Below, piece after piece: positions 55,963-62,669 of a DNA stretch of 64,000 bases. The first letter of the stretch is position 1. Every line of letters starts with the position of its first letter. Below the pieces are notes generated by a model, which was not told where the DNA came from, made no database searches, and saw only the letters and a program-made list of their open reading frames with translations. Origin of the DNA: Tritonibacter mobilis. Lineage in GTDB: Bacteria; Pseudomonadota; Alphaproteobacteria; Rhodobacterales; Rhodobacteraceae. Position numbers and translations under genes: made by a program. The stretch is from positions 124,001 to 188,000 of the forward strand of contig NZ_LNWY01000014.1 of assembly GCF_001681715.1 (NCBI RefSeq), read 5' to 3'.

Positions 55963-57252
55963 TCACCTTACGATAGGATCGAGCACTGACCCAGCTTCAT
56001 AACCTACAAGGCGAGAGTGGAGACGACTGATTTCCCGCTCGGTGAGAGAAGACAGGCAGTCAGCGACGAACCGAGCTAGGCTTTCCGAAAGATCGATGAG
56101 GTATTCCAATCGCGGCGGCAAATAGTTCGGGACCTTGCGGTTGCCGACATCACCCCAACAAGTATCATTCATAATCATCTGAAAGAGTTCGCGCAGTATC
56201 CTTTCTTGCCCTTTCTGCTGGGCCGCCAAGGATGGGTTTGAGATAATATAATCTCTAGCCATCGTTTTTAATAGTAGGACTTTTCGCTCAGTTTCCGGTG
56301 GAACATCTATCGACATAGGCCACTTTAACTTGGTTTGCTGGATGAAGTTGCCCACAAGCGCAGACGTCATCTGTCGCAGTCCTACCCGGACGCTACGACT
56401 ACCATCGTATCTTTGTTGCAAAATTTCTTGATAGAGATCTAGTTGCTCAATGAGCTGTGCGAGAGCTTCTTGAAGAACTTCGATCGCGTTCTCAGGTCCA
56501 CCATGCCACTTTTTTGCTGTACGATGAACGATCTGGAGCTGCTCATCCTGGTCGTTTAGGATTTTCGTCCATGGAATAAGGTTACACCGGTGAAAATCCT
56601 CCAAGTCGTGGACGGAATACGCGATGTCATCAGCCCAATCCATGAGGGCCGCTTCTGGAGACGGAACGTCTTCTTTCTGACCCTTTCGAGCCCATTCAAA
56701 CTCGTCTTTCTCGCTAGCATACGCAGACCATTTCTTCGATTTATTCGGATTGTGCGCATCCCTGAGCCACGGGTACTTGAGAACGCCACAAGCTACCGCT
56801 CGAGTAAGGTCCAGACCGTCTGTTTCATTCCATCTGACTGCTAGCTTGGTGATGATTCTGAACGTTTGTGCGTTGCCTTCGTACCCTTCTTCACCTGCCT
56901 GCTGAACGAGATCATTAAGAGTGTATTCGCCCTTATGACCGAAAGGTGGATGTCCCAAGTCATGGGCAAGGCTTGCAGCCGCAACCACCTCAGGATCTAG
57001 CTGAGGACATTGTATGTTTCTTTCTTCGCACTTTCGAAGCAGATGTTGGCTAAGCCTTCGACCGATTTGAGCAACTTTGTGCGTGTGTTGCTGACGCGTA
57101 TGAAATATGTCCTCTTCCCCAGCCCGCACAATCTGCGTCACACCGGCCAACCTCTGAAAATATGAGGAATATAAAATTCTATCGTGATCAGTCTCAAATG
57201 GCCGGCGCTGGTCGCGTACACCAGCGCCGGAAAAACGATCCATTCTCATCAT
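55963..57252 (-). CDS. dGTPase-like HD-domain dNTP triphosphohydrolase
   Basis: A 429-aa protein of the deoxyguanosinetriphosphate triphosphohydrolase family. HD metal ligands are His56 (QQHTHKVAQIGR), His97-Asp98 (ASLAHDLGHPPFGHKGE) and a later Asp in ALMDWADDIAYSVHDLED. The N-terminal RRPFETDHDRILYSSYFQRL is also typical. It would cleave dNTPs to deoxynucleosides and triphosphate. Base composition is lower in GC than flanking phage genes. It follows a small wHTH gene by 37 bp. Bacterial dGTPases can protect cells by depleting dNTPs during phage infection, so a lysogen-protecting role is a reasonable inference. Confidence 0.88.
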   Translation of the reverse strand: MMRMDRFSGAGVRDQRRPFETDHDRILYSSYFQRLAGVTQIVRAGEEDIFHTRQQHTHKVAQIGRRLSQHLLRKCEERNIQCPQLDPEVVAAASLAHDLGHPPFGHKGEYTLNDLVQQAGEEGYEGNAQTFRIITKLAVRWNETDGLDLTRAVACGVLKYPWLRDAHNPNKSKKWSAYASEKDEFEWARKGQKEDVPSPEAALMDWADDIAYSVHDLEDFHRCNLIPWTKILNDQDEQLQIVHRTAKKWHGGPENAIEVLQEALAQLIEQLDLYQEILQQRYDGSRSVRVGLRQMTSALVGNFIQQTKLKWPMSIDVPPETERKVLLLKTMARDYIISNPSLAAQQKGQERILRELFQMIMNDTCWGDVGNRKVPNYLPPRLEYLIDLSESLARFVADCLSSLTEREISRLHSRLVGYEAGSVLDPIVR

Positions 57253-57289
57253 AGGTCCCCCGCATTGCTCAAAGCAGGAGATATGCGGA

Positions 57290-57508
57290 TCAACCAGTCG
57301 CAGTCAAATGCAATTTAAAGTTGCGGTCGGTGCGTAGTTCGCCTTTGTCGATCGCCAAACGTACGGCATACCGAGCTTTTTGAGCTGGAATCTGTCGAAC
57401 TTTCGACAGTTCTTCGACAACATCAGAAATTTTCACACCCGAGTCGCCGTGCATGCTCACAACTCTTGATATTTCGTCAAACTCTTGGCTATGCTTTATC
57501 ATTTTCAT
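57290..57508 (-). CDS. Small winged-helix-like protein, partner of dGTPase
   Basis: A 72-aa protein. GVKISDVVEELSKVRQIPAQ, then KARYAVRLAIDKGELRTDRN and a beta end (FKLHL) look like a compact winged helix. It precedes the dGTPase gene by 37 bp on the same strand, so the two form a cassette. It could repress the cassette, sense phage DNA, or control the enzyme. AGGTG precedes the ATG. No family name is claimed. Confidence 0.65.
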   Translation of the reverse strand: MKMIKHSQEFDEISRVVSMHGDSGVKISDVVEELSKVRQIPAQKARYAVRLAIDKGELRTDRNFKLHLTATG

Positions 57509-57567
57509 GGTGACACCTAATCTTCGAAACAGACGTTTTCGCCGACCTTCGCCTCTTCATACCAGCG

Positions 57568-57617
57568 AACGCTAGGCGTTCCAACCAATACTTTGTTAAT
57601 TGGTATATCCAATTAAC
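57568..57617. promoter_or_regulatory. Two palindromes upstream of the wHTH-dGTPase cassette
   Basis: A perfect inverted repeat GTTAATTGG-N5-CCAATTAAC lies at 57595-57617, and a second palindrome AACGC-N3-GCGTT at 57568-57580. Both are within 110 bp upstream of the wHTH start and are likely operators. Confidence 0.6.
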
Positions 57618-57668
57618 TCACCGCACGCCATATTGTTCCGCAGAGGTTCTACTATCTGTTTTTAGCCT

Positions 57669-57678
57669 CCCCCCCCCC
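57669..57678. repeat. C10 homopolymer
   Basis: Ten consecutive C (plus strand) just beyond the stop of the Mor-like gene and about 160 bp upstream of the wHTH gene. A tract of this length is prone to slippage. Confidence 0.8.
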
Positions 57679-57683
57679 GGCTC

Positions 57684-58247
57684 TCAGCCTTCGAGCTTTC
57701 TACGCCAGTAGTCGGCCTGATACAGCAACGTCCGCGCGGTCTTGATCTCGACTCCCATTTCCTGGGCGATCTCAGTGACTGATGCTCCGGCATCCCCTTG
57801 GCGCAAAGCGTGATCAGCCATGTAGGCCTTGCGCAGCCCGTGACAGCTCGGCAGCTCAAGGATGCAGTTGGCGTGGCTGTGACTGAGCTTTATCGCGGCC
57901 TCAATCCCAATCATGGTGGCGATGCGGTGATCATCGGGGATGCTTCCGGGGACATAGAGCTGACGCCGCCATTTCCGAGCGCCGGTCGCCCGAGTGCCCT
58001 CCACAAGTCGCACAGCATTTCGGCGACCGATCACCTCGGCAATTTCCTGGACGCTCTCGGGCAGCGGCACATTGCGGCCCCGACCTGCGGCAAACTCCGC
58101 CAGCGGATAGCGCACCACCGCCGGCAGATCGGGTTGATAAAGTGCAGGTGCCGAGGCGGAGGCTTTCCGCTGTCCGGAGCGCTGCGCCTGATCGAGCAAT
58201 TTGCGCAGGTTCGACACTTCGTGTTTCAGATCCTCGACAACACCCAT
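57684..58247 (-). CDS. Mor-like transcriptional activator
   Basis: A 187-aa protein. A short N-terminal coiled coil is followed by two Mor/C-type half domains: VQEIAEVIGRRNAVRLVEG with RRQLYVPGSIP (residues about 66-104), and IATMIGIEAAIKLSHSH with CILELPSCHGLRKAYM (109-143). A C-terminal HTH (SVTEIAQEMGVEIKTARTLL, 156-175) ends it. In Mu, Mor and C activate middle and late promoters that lack good -35 boxes. Its position upstream of lysis and packaging genes fits a late-operon activator. Confidence 0.75.
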   Translation of the reverse strand: MGVVEDLKHEVSNLRKLLDQAQRSGQRKASASAPALYQPDLPAVVRYPLAEFAAGRGRNVPLPESVQEIAEVIGRRNAVRLVEGTRATGARKWRRQLYVPGSIPDDHRIATMIGIEAAIKLSHSHANCILELPSCHGLRKAYMADHALRQGDAGASVTEIAQEMGVEIKTARTLLYQADYWRRKLEG

Positions 58248-58249
58248 GG

Positions 58250-58663
58250 TCAGCCCTTGGCCCGGGTGATGTGGATCTCCATGCCCTGCGCGGCCAAGAT
58301 CGCTTTCTTGAGCTTGAACACCTCGGTTTCATGGCCTTTTCGATCCTCGATCACGGTCACGCCGAGACGGTTGTCGACATAAACAAAGTCTGCGCGATAG
58401 ACGCGCTGCTTTGCTCCGCTGTCGGTCATGATCGGGCCGTCACGTCCGGTCAGGCCGATATCGACCTGGCGACGCAGGCCGCAGATTTCGCCCGCCTCCT
58501 GCAGCAGTTTTAATTCCTGCCAGCGTTGGGCCTCTGTCTTGCTGTCGTGCGTTACGCCGTCTGCCGTTGTGGTCCGTTTGGTGCCGCGCACCCGGCGCTT
58601 ATCTTCCCCTATCGAGGGGAGTTGGGCGTCCCTGTATTCCTCTGCTGTCATGCGTTCCGTCAT
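58250..58663 (-). CDS. DUF1064 family nuclease-like protein
   Basis: A 137-aa protein. The DUF1064 pattern begins KRRVRGTKRTTTADGVTHDS, continues KTEAQRWQELKLLQEAGEI and ends with YRADFVYVDNRLGVTVIEDR and KGHETEVFKLKKAI. The Glu, Asp and (E/D)xK residues fit a PD-(D/E)XK-type active site (KTEAQR; YRADF; IEDRKG). A Holliday-junction-resolvase-like role in replication or recombination is likely. The start at 58663 has AAAGG upstream and overlaps the next gene by four bases. Confidence 0.85.
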   Translation of the reverse strand: MTERMTAEEYRDAQLPSIGEDKRRVRGTKRTTTADGVTHDSKTEAQRWQELKLLQEAGEICGLRRQVDIGLTGRDGPIMTDSGAKQRVYRADFVYVDNRLGVTVIEDRKGHETEVFKLKKAILAAQGMEIHITRAKG

Positions 58664-59088
58664 TGCGATGCCTTTCTCTTCTTGGCCTCTGCCTCCATTC
58701 GCTCTCGAAGGTCCTGCTCGAAGAACTGTGCGAGCGAGATCGTCTGAACCCACCCACCTGTTTTGCCCGTGTCGGTACTGCGCGACCGGCGCGGCAAGCC
58801 CATGACGCCGGCACGTGAACCAATCGCAGAGCGGTGCAAGTATCCGAAATGCTGCGCCATTTCTGTCGAATTGACCCCGGCGAGCCACATCCGGCGAAAC
58901 GTCTCGTTGTCACAGAGCTGTTTGCGCACTTTCGCGCGGCTGGGCAGACCAAGTGTGCGCGCCTTGGAGCTGATCGCCTGCCGGGTCACGCCCAGCGCCT
59001 GGGCAATGCGTTCTGTTGGGATATCCTCGCGAGCCCATAGCGGAGCGAGCGTTTCACGGGTGATGTTCTTGAGGAGCTGCGCGGTCAT
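58660..59088 (-). CDS. Tandem GcrA-like HTH protein
   Basis: A 142-aa protein with two similar helix-turn-helix units. Residues 13-52 read LAPLWAREDIPTERIAQALG then VTRQAISSKARTLGLPSR; residues 62-102 read FRRMWLAGVNSTEMAQHFGY then LHRSAIGSRAGVMGLPRR. The pattern W-x7-IA-x-LG-x3-A-x4-K/RA-x2-LGLP recalls the DNA-binding part of the alphaproteobacterial cell-cycle regulator GcrA. A basic, acidic mixed C-terminus follows. It may redirect host transcription or regulate early genes. Confidence 0.7.
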   Translation of the reverse strand: MTAQLLKNITRETLAPLWAREDIPTERIAQALGVTRQAISSKARTLGLPSRAKVRKQLCDNETFRRMWLAGVNSTEMAQHFGYLHRSAIGSRAGVMGLPRRSRSTDTGKTGGWVQTISLAQFFEQDLRERMEAEAKKRKASQ

Positions 59089-59093
59089 GACGA

Positions 59094-59666
59094 TCACCCC
59101 ATGCCCAGGCATTCTTTGTACATATCGAGTACCGCCTCTTCCTCGGCGATATCGTTTTCGTCGCGCTTGCGCAGCGCGATCAGCTTGCGCAATACCTTGA
59201 CGTCGTATCCGCGCCCCTTGGCCTCTGCCATGACCTCTTTCTGTTGCTCGGCAATGGCCTTCTTCTCTTCGTCCAGGCGCTCAAACCGTTCGACGAATTG
59301 GCGTAGCTCACTCGCATTGGCGCGATAGGCGTTGTCTTTGGCGCCTTCCCTGACAGCGCGGTCCTCGGCTGTCTCTCGCATATGGGTGGTCTTCTGCCCG
59401 GCCACCTGGTCGGCAGCCATGGCAAACAGACGCGCTGGCACCTCATTCGCGACAATCTCACGACGTCCGACGTGATCAGATGCGGTCACCACGCCCAGCG
59501 CCTCGAGCGCATCTATCAGGCGGGCTGCTTTGTTGTACCCTATGGCGAGGGACCGCTGCACATGTGTCGTGCTGGCCTTTTGGTCCTCTATGAGGATCTG
59601 AGCCGCCTTTGCTAGGAGCGCGAAATCAACCGGGGTCTTTTGCAGTTCCTTGTATGCGTCAACCAC
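59094..59666 (-). CDS. FtsK-gamma / GapR (DUF2312) fusion protein
   Basis: A 190-aa protein with two recognisable parts. Residues about 18-72 match the winged-helix gamma domain of FtsK/SpoIIIE (AAQILIEDQKASTTHVQRSL, then AIGYNKAARLIDALEALGVV), which in FtsK reads KOPS sequences. Residues about 112-190 match GapR/DUF2312 (ELRQFVERFERLDEEKKAIA; EVMAEAKGRGYDVKVLRKLI), an alphaproteobacterial protein that encloses overtwisted DNA. No FtsK motor domain is present. A charged linker joins them. The gene lies between replication and resolvase-like genes, so a role in replication, topology or host chromosome interaction is likely. Confidence 0.85.
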   Translation of the reverse strand: MVDAYKELQKTPVDFALLAKAAQILIEDQKASTTHVQRSLAIGYNKAARLIDALEALGVVTASDHVGRREIVANEVPARLFAMAADQVAGQKTTHMRETAEDRAVREGAKDNAYRANASELRQFVERFERLDEEKKAIAEQQKEVMAEAKGRGYDVKVLRKLIALRKRDENDIAEEEAVLDMYKECLGMG

Positions 59667-59958
59667 GGCGCTTCCTTTCCTGTTCTGCTTTCAGGAGTTG
59701 ACCGGCGAACTTGAGCGCGCGCGCCATATCTCCGGCATGTGGGTGTTGTTGTGGTTTCCGGCTCAACCAGTTCTGCGTTCGATGGGCCGCATAGATCTCA
59801 TCGAGCGTGTTGAGCCGCGTCTTGCGCTCTACGGTAGACACCGGGCCTTTGCAGGGTTGTGGGGCACGGATCATGCAATCACCGGCCACAAGGTCGACCG
59901 TGACAACCACAGCGCCGAAACGGTGCCCGTGTGCGGCAGGATCAGCGTGCACGCTCAT
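59659..59958 (-). CDS. Hypothetical early phage protein
   Basis: A 99-aa protein. The N-terminal part (HRFGAVVVTVDLVAGDCMIR) is beta-like, the C-terminal part is helical and basic, with RTQNWLSRKPQQHPHAGDMA. No family is recognised. ATGA overlap with the replication gene upstream and an 8-bp overlap with the FtsK-gamma/GapR gene downstream show it belongs to the early operon. Confidence 0.65.
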   Translation of the reverse strand: MSVHADPAAHGHRFGAVVVTVDLVAGDCMIRAPQPCKGPVSTVERKTRLNTLDEIYAAHRTQNWLSRKPQQHPHAGDMARALKFAGQLLKAEQERKRRG

Positions 59959-60962
59959 TGCGCCACCTCGAGCATGGCCCGTGCGTCTGCATCGGAGATC
60001 CCAAGCCCAGCGCGACGGCAATCCTCGGCAGTCACGGTACGGGCGGTGAGGCACTTGGTGACCGTGTCGCGGCTGATCTTGCCGAACATGAAATGCCCGG
60101 AACCAGCCTTGCCAACCTCAAGGATCGTCTTGCCCCACTGCTCGACGAATGCAGCCGCCTCAGCGCTGGGCGTGGATTTCTGGGCCGGGATGTAAGCCCG
60201 CCAGAAATCATCCGCGAAGAACCGTTCGCTGCGCCGGATGTATTTCGGATCATTGCCCCGCTGCTCGGCGGCATAGGCGCGGGCAGCGTCGAGGATCTGG
60301 TCAGATGTTGCACCGGTGGCCAGGGCCTTGCTGATCGCCTTTCGAGTTGCCTGCGCTGTCCCCAGCTTGGGAAACACGCGCTCAAACTCCCTCAACAAAT
60401 CATCAGAACAATCATCAAGCGTGGGCGCGGGCTCAGCCGCGCAACTTGTTTGTTTTTCTTTTTGTCTGTTGTTCTTTCTTATGGGGCCGGTTTTTCCGGC
60501 GGGCGGGGTCAACCGGCGGGCGGGTTTTTCCGGCTCACGGTGAGAGGGTTCGACCGGCTGCGCACCGGTAGCCGGTTTTTCCGGCTCACGGTGGTTACCG
60601 CTTTCCCCTGCATCTTGTGGCTCACAGCCCCCAGCTGACACTGCATCTGGTGCCTGCGGTTCGTCGAACACTTCCCAGATATAACCTTCCAAGCGCCCGT
60701 TTTCGCCGTTCTTGGCATGAACGCGCAAATAGCCTGCCTCGATCACCTCACGGCGGATGCGCTGCCACTTGTCTTTTTTACAGCCCAGGATGCGCTGACA
60801 TTCGGAAACGTAGAACGTCCAACTGCCACTGCATGACATGATGTAACAAAGCAGGAGCCGCGCCTCTGGCGAGATCTCCACATCGCGGATCAGAGCGTTC
60901 GGGATTGTCGAGAATGCGGTACGGCGGCGAATGCTGACCGATGCCTCTTTCTTGGCCGTCAT
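59955..60962 (-). CDS. Phage replication initiator-like protein
   Basis: A 335-aa protein. The N-terminal domain (residues about 10-105) is a winged-helix of the replisome-organiser type: IRRRTAFSTIPNALIRDVEI, SPEARLLLCYIMSCSGSW, and KKDKWQRIRREVIEAGYLRV. A low-complexity Pro/Glu/Lys middle with repeated EPEKPA follows, then a helical C-terminal domain (DDLLREFERVFPKLG). This resembles lambda O or DnaD-like initiators, with the origin possibly inside the gene at the DNA repeats. The ATG at 60962 has AGGGGGCGG upstream. Confidence 0.78.
   Translation of the reverse strand: MTAKKEASVSIRRRTAFSTIPNALIRDVEISPEARLLLCYIMSCSGSWTFYVSECQRILGCKKDKWQRIRREVIEAGYLRVHAKNGENGRLEGYIWEVFDEPQAPDAVSAGGCEPQDAGESGNHREPEKPATGAQPVEPSHREPEKPARRLTPPAGKTGPIRKNNRQKEKQTSCAAEPAPTLDDCSDDLLREFERVFPKLGTAQATRKAISKALATGATSDQILDAARAYAAEQRGNDPKYIRRSERFFADDFWRAYIPAQKSTPSAEAAAFVEQWGKTILEVGKAGSGHFMFGKISRDTVTKCLTARTVTAEDCRRAGLGISDADARAMLEVAQ
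60489..60585. repeat. Iteron-like repeats inside the replication gene
   Basis: Three exact copies of GGTTTTTCCGGC at 60489-60500, 60523-60534 and 60574-60585. The last two extend to GGTTTTTCCGGCTCACGGTG. The arrangement inside an initiator gene recalls the lambda origin. Confidence 0.5.
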
Positions 60963-61186
60963 GACCGCCCCCTGACCTGCGCCCAGATCTGCGCCCAGAT
61001 CTGCGCCCAAAACCGAAGGGTGAAAGCGCGGTGATCCCGCGCCGACTGAGGTTTCGGCGGATCTCTCACGATGCCGTGCGTGATCTCTCTCGCGCGTTCG
61101 GTCGCGGCGTACTCAAGCCGGGTGTCGCGCCGCTCCTTTGCAGCCTTCACAGCTGCGCAGACCTGCTCTCTGGGATTCATGCTCAT
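60959..61186 (-). CDS. Small hypothetical early phage protein
   Basis: A 75-aa basic protein beginning MSMNPREQVCAAVKAAKERR. The C-terminus contains a WAQI repeat (WAQIWAQIWAQ) encoded by a 12-bp tandem DNA repeat. AGGGAGG precedes the ATG. Four-base overlaps with the methyltransferase gene upstream and the replication gene downstream place it in the early operon. Confidence 0.6.
   Translation of the reverse strand: MSMNPREQVCAAVKAAKERRDTRLEYAATERAREITHGIVRDPPKPQSARDHRAFTLRFWAQIWAQIWAQVRGRS
60978..61013 (+). repeat. 12-bp tandem repeat x3
   Basis: TGCGCCCAGATC is repeated at 60978-60989 and 60990-61001, with a variant third copy TGCGCCCAAAAC at 61002-61013. Copy-number change would keep the reading frame. 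Confidence 0.8.
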
Positions 61187-61716
61187 GCCCTCCCTATGAA
61201 TTCGGTGCGCCCGTGGCCCTCTGCTGTGAACAGATGCCAGGCGCAGTTGTCTTTTCCGGTGTGCTTGCTGCCCTCGATCCATTTGACCCGCCCGACCGAG
61301 ACGATCTTGCGGCAATGGCGCAGGTACGGGCGCGCCTGCTGGGTGTGGCTCCAATCCGCATCGAACAGCAGCCACGTCGGGCTGATCTGAACGCAACGCA
61401 TGATCAGCGGATGCAGGATCTCGCGCGACCACGGCGGGTTGGTGATGATGAAATCCAGGGGTCGCAGCGGGCGTTGCAGCGGTTGCCAACACAGGGCGTC
61501 TCCCTGCCCTACGTCCCCGCGCCCCGGATTGATATCGACGGCCTCGGCGCACGCCCCACCGATCCGGCGCAGGTGGTCAACCAGCTTGCCGTTGCCGGCG
61601 CAGGGCTCCGCGAACCGAAACAGGGCGGGCAGATGACGTTTAAGGACCGGGACCGCTTCCCAAGGCGTGCGATACAGATCGTTTTTGCGGCGTTTGAAGG
61701 AGCTGCGCTTACCCAT
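61183..61716 (-). CDS. Phage DNA adenine-type methyltransferase
   Basis: A 177-aa class I SAM-dependent methyltransferase. FAEPCAGNGKLVDHLRRIGG (residues about 33-55) holds the SAM-binding loop, and FIITNPPWSREIL holds the NPPW catalytic motif of N6-adenine or N4-cytosine enzymes. No target-recognition domain is evident, so the sequence specificity is unknown. The ATG at 61716 has AGGAGG eight bases upstream; a GTG nine bases further upstream overlaps that SD. It may protect phage DNA from host restriction. Confidence 0.85.
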   Translation of the reverse strand: MGKRSSFKRRKNDLYRTPWEAVPVLKRHLPALFRFAEPCAGNGKLVDHLRRIGGACAEAVDINPGRGDVGQGDALCWQPLQRPLRPLDFIITNPPWSREILHPLIMRCVQISPTWLLFDADWSHTQQARPYLRHCRKIVSVGRVKWIEGSKHTGKDNCAWHLFTAEGHGRTEFIGRA

Positions 61717-62041
61717 GGGCGGCACCTCCTGAGAATAGCTGACGGTGGCGGGAGAACCCGCCTCTGGCGCCCGTCCGCGCCCCGGTGATCGCGCTTATCA
61801 GGCAACTCTCTGCCCTTAGGCCACGCCGGGTCCTGACGTCAGCACGTTCTTGGTGTTCCGCTGTCCCGTGATGTTCAGCGGGGAAGTATCCCAGCGCGTG
61901 TTCGCAATTGATGGAAAAACCGCCAGAGGCGCAGGCAAACGAATCGCCGGATGCTTGGGGTTCGTGCAATCGTGGGATGCGCGGCGGGGCTGCAACCCCA
62001 CCGCGCGCATTCATCCCGCCCAACGAAAAGGAGACAGCAGG
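61717..62041. other. Early regulatory region between divergent genes
   Basis: No gene is convincing in these 325 bp between the leftward methyltransferase and the rightward 40-aa frame. The region holds one CCTCTGGCGG-type motif (61913-61929, minus orientation), a partial one near 61761, and a strong hairpin listed below. Promoters for both directions probably lie here. Confidence 0.5.
61978..62009 (+). promoter_or_regulatory. Leader hairpin of the plus-strand cassette
   Basis: TGCGCGGCGGGG and CCCCACCGCGCGCA form a long GC-rich stem with small bulges and a 6-base loop, 33 bases before the ATG of the 40-aa gene. It may be an attenuator. Confidence 0.45.
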
Positions 62042-62164
62042 ATGAAAGCTGTTGAGCCGCATGGAGCGGCATTCAAAACCATTGATCATTTGTGCCAACC
62101 CCCTCGAAACGAGGCCGGATGGACTCTGGCGACGTATCCCTCTCGCGCGAAAGATGCGAGCTGA
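62042..62164 (+). CDS. 40-aa hypothetical protein (plus-strand cassette)
   Basis: A short rightward frame with a very good ribosome-binding site (AAGGAG eight bases before the ATG). The product starts MKAVEPHGAAFKTIDHLCQP and ends SRAKDAS. It has no recognised domain. Its TGA overlaps the ATG of the next gene, so it may act as a leader or translational coupler. It runs opposite to the early operon. Confidence 0.55.
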   Translation: MKAVEPHGAAFKTIDHLCQPPRNEAGWTLATYPSRAKDAS

Positions 62165-62658
62165 TGGGTATCACGCTGGACACCGCGAAAGCCGCGCTGG
62201 ATCTTACGACTTCTGGCGCAACGACAATCCAAGCGATTATCGGAACTATCCGGGCGCTCGAGAAGAACACGCAGACGCCGCAAGCGACACCAGAACCGGA
62301 GATCGCGGGTGCCCTCGAAACCTTGAAAACACAGGTACTCGAGGCGCAAGAGCAGAACATAGCGCTGCGCAAGGCGATACTCGAACTTGAGCAAGAGTGC
62401 CTCGAGCTGAAACGCGCAACGGACAAGTTTGTCGGCTACGAACTGTGGAAAACGCCCGCTGGGCATCTGGTCTACAAATCGGGCGCAGGCATAGAGCCCG
62501 TCCACTACCTTTGTCCCAGCTGCCATGACGCAGGTATTAAATCGATCCTGCACGGCAATGGCGCATTGAAGGCCTGCAAGCACAACTCGCGTCATGGCAG
62601 CTTTCGATTTGAGCTGCGAAACCCAAATTCGGGCTGGGCTGCGAAACGGCGCAGGTGA
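62164..62658 (+). CDS. Coiled-coil / zinc-motif protein (plus-strand cassette)
   Basis: A 164-aa protein. Residues about 45-90 form a strong coiled coil (EIAGALETLKTQVLEAQEQN and ELEQECLELKRATDKFVGYE). Residues 117-144 carry CPSC and a later ACKHNSRHG, a probable Cys/His zinc site. The chosen ATG overlaps the preceding stop; upstream starts at 62092 (GTG) and 62119 are possible. Similar coiled-coil plus zinc-ribbon proteins occur in phage and host accessory regions without known function. It may be a lysogenic or superinfection function. Confidence 0.65.
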   Translation: MGITLDTAKAALDLTTSGATTIQAIIGTIRALEKNTQTPQATPEPEIAGALETLKTQVLEAQEQNIALRKAILELEQECLELKRATDKFVGYELWKTPAGHLVYKSGAGIEPVHYLCPSCHDAGIKSILHGNGALKACKHNSRHGSFRFELRNPNSGWAAKRRR

Positions 62659-62669
62659 CCGCAGCCCAC

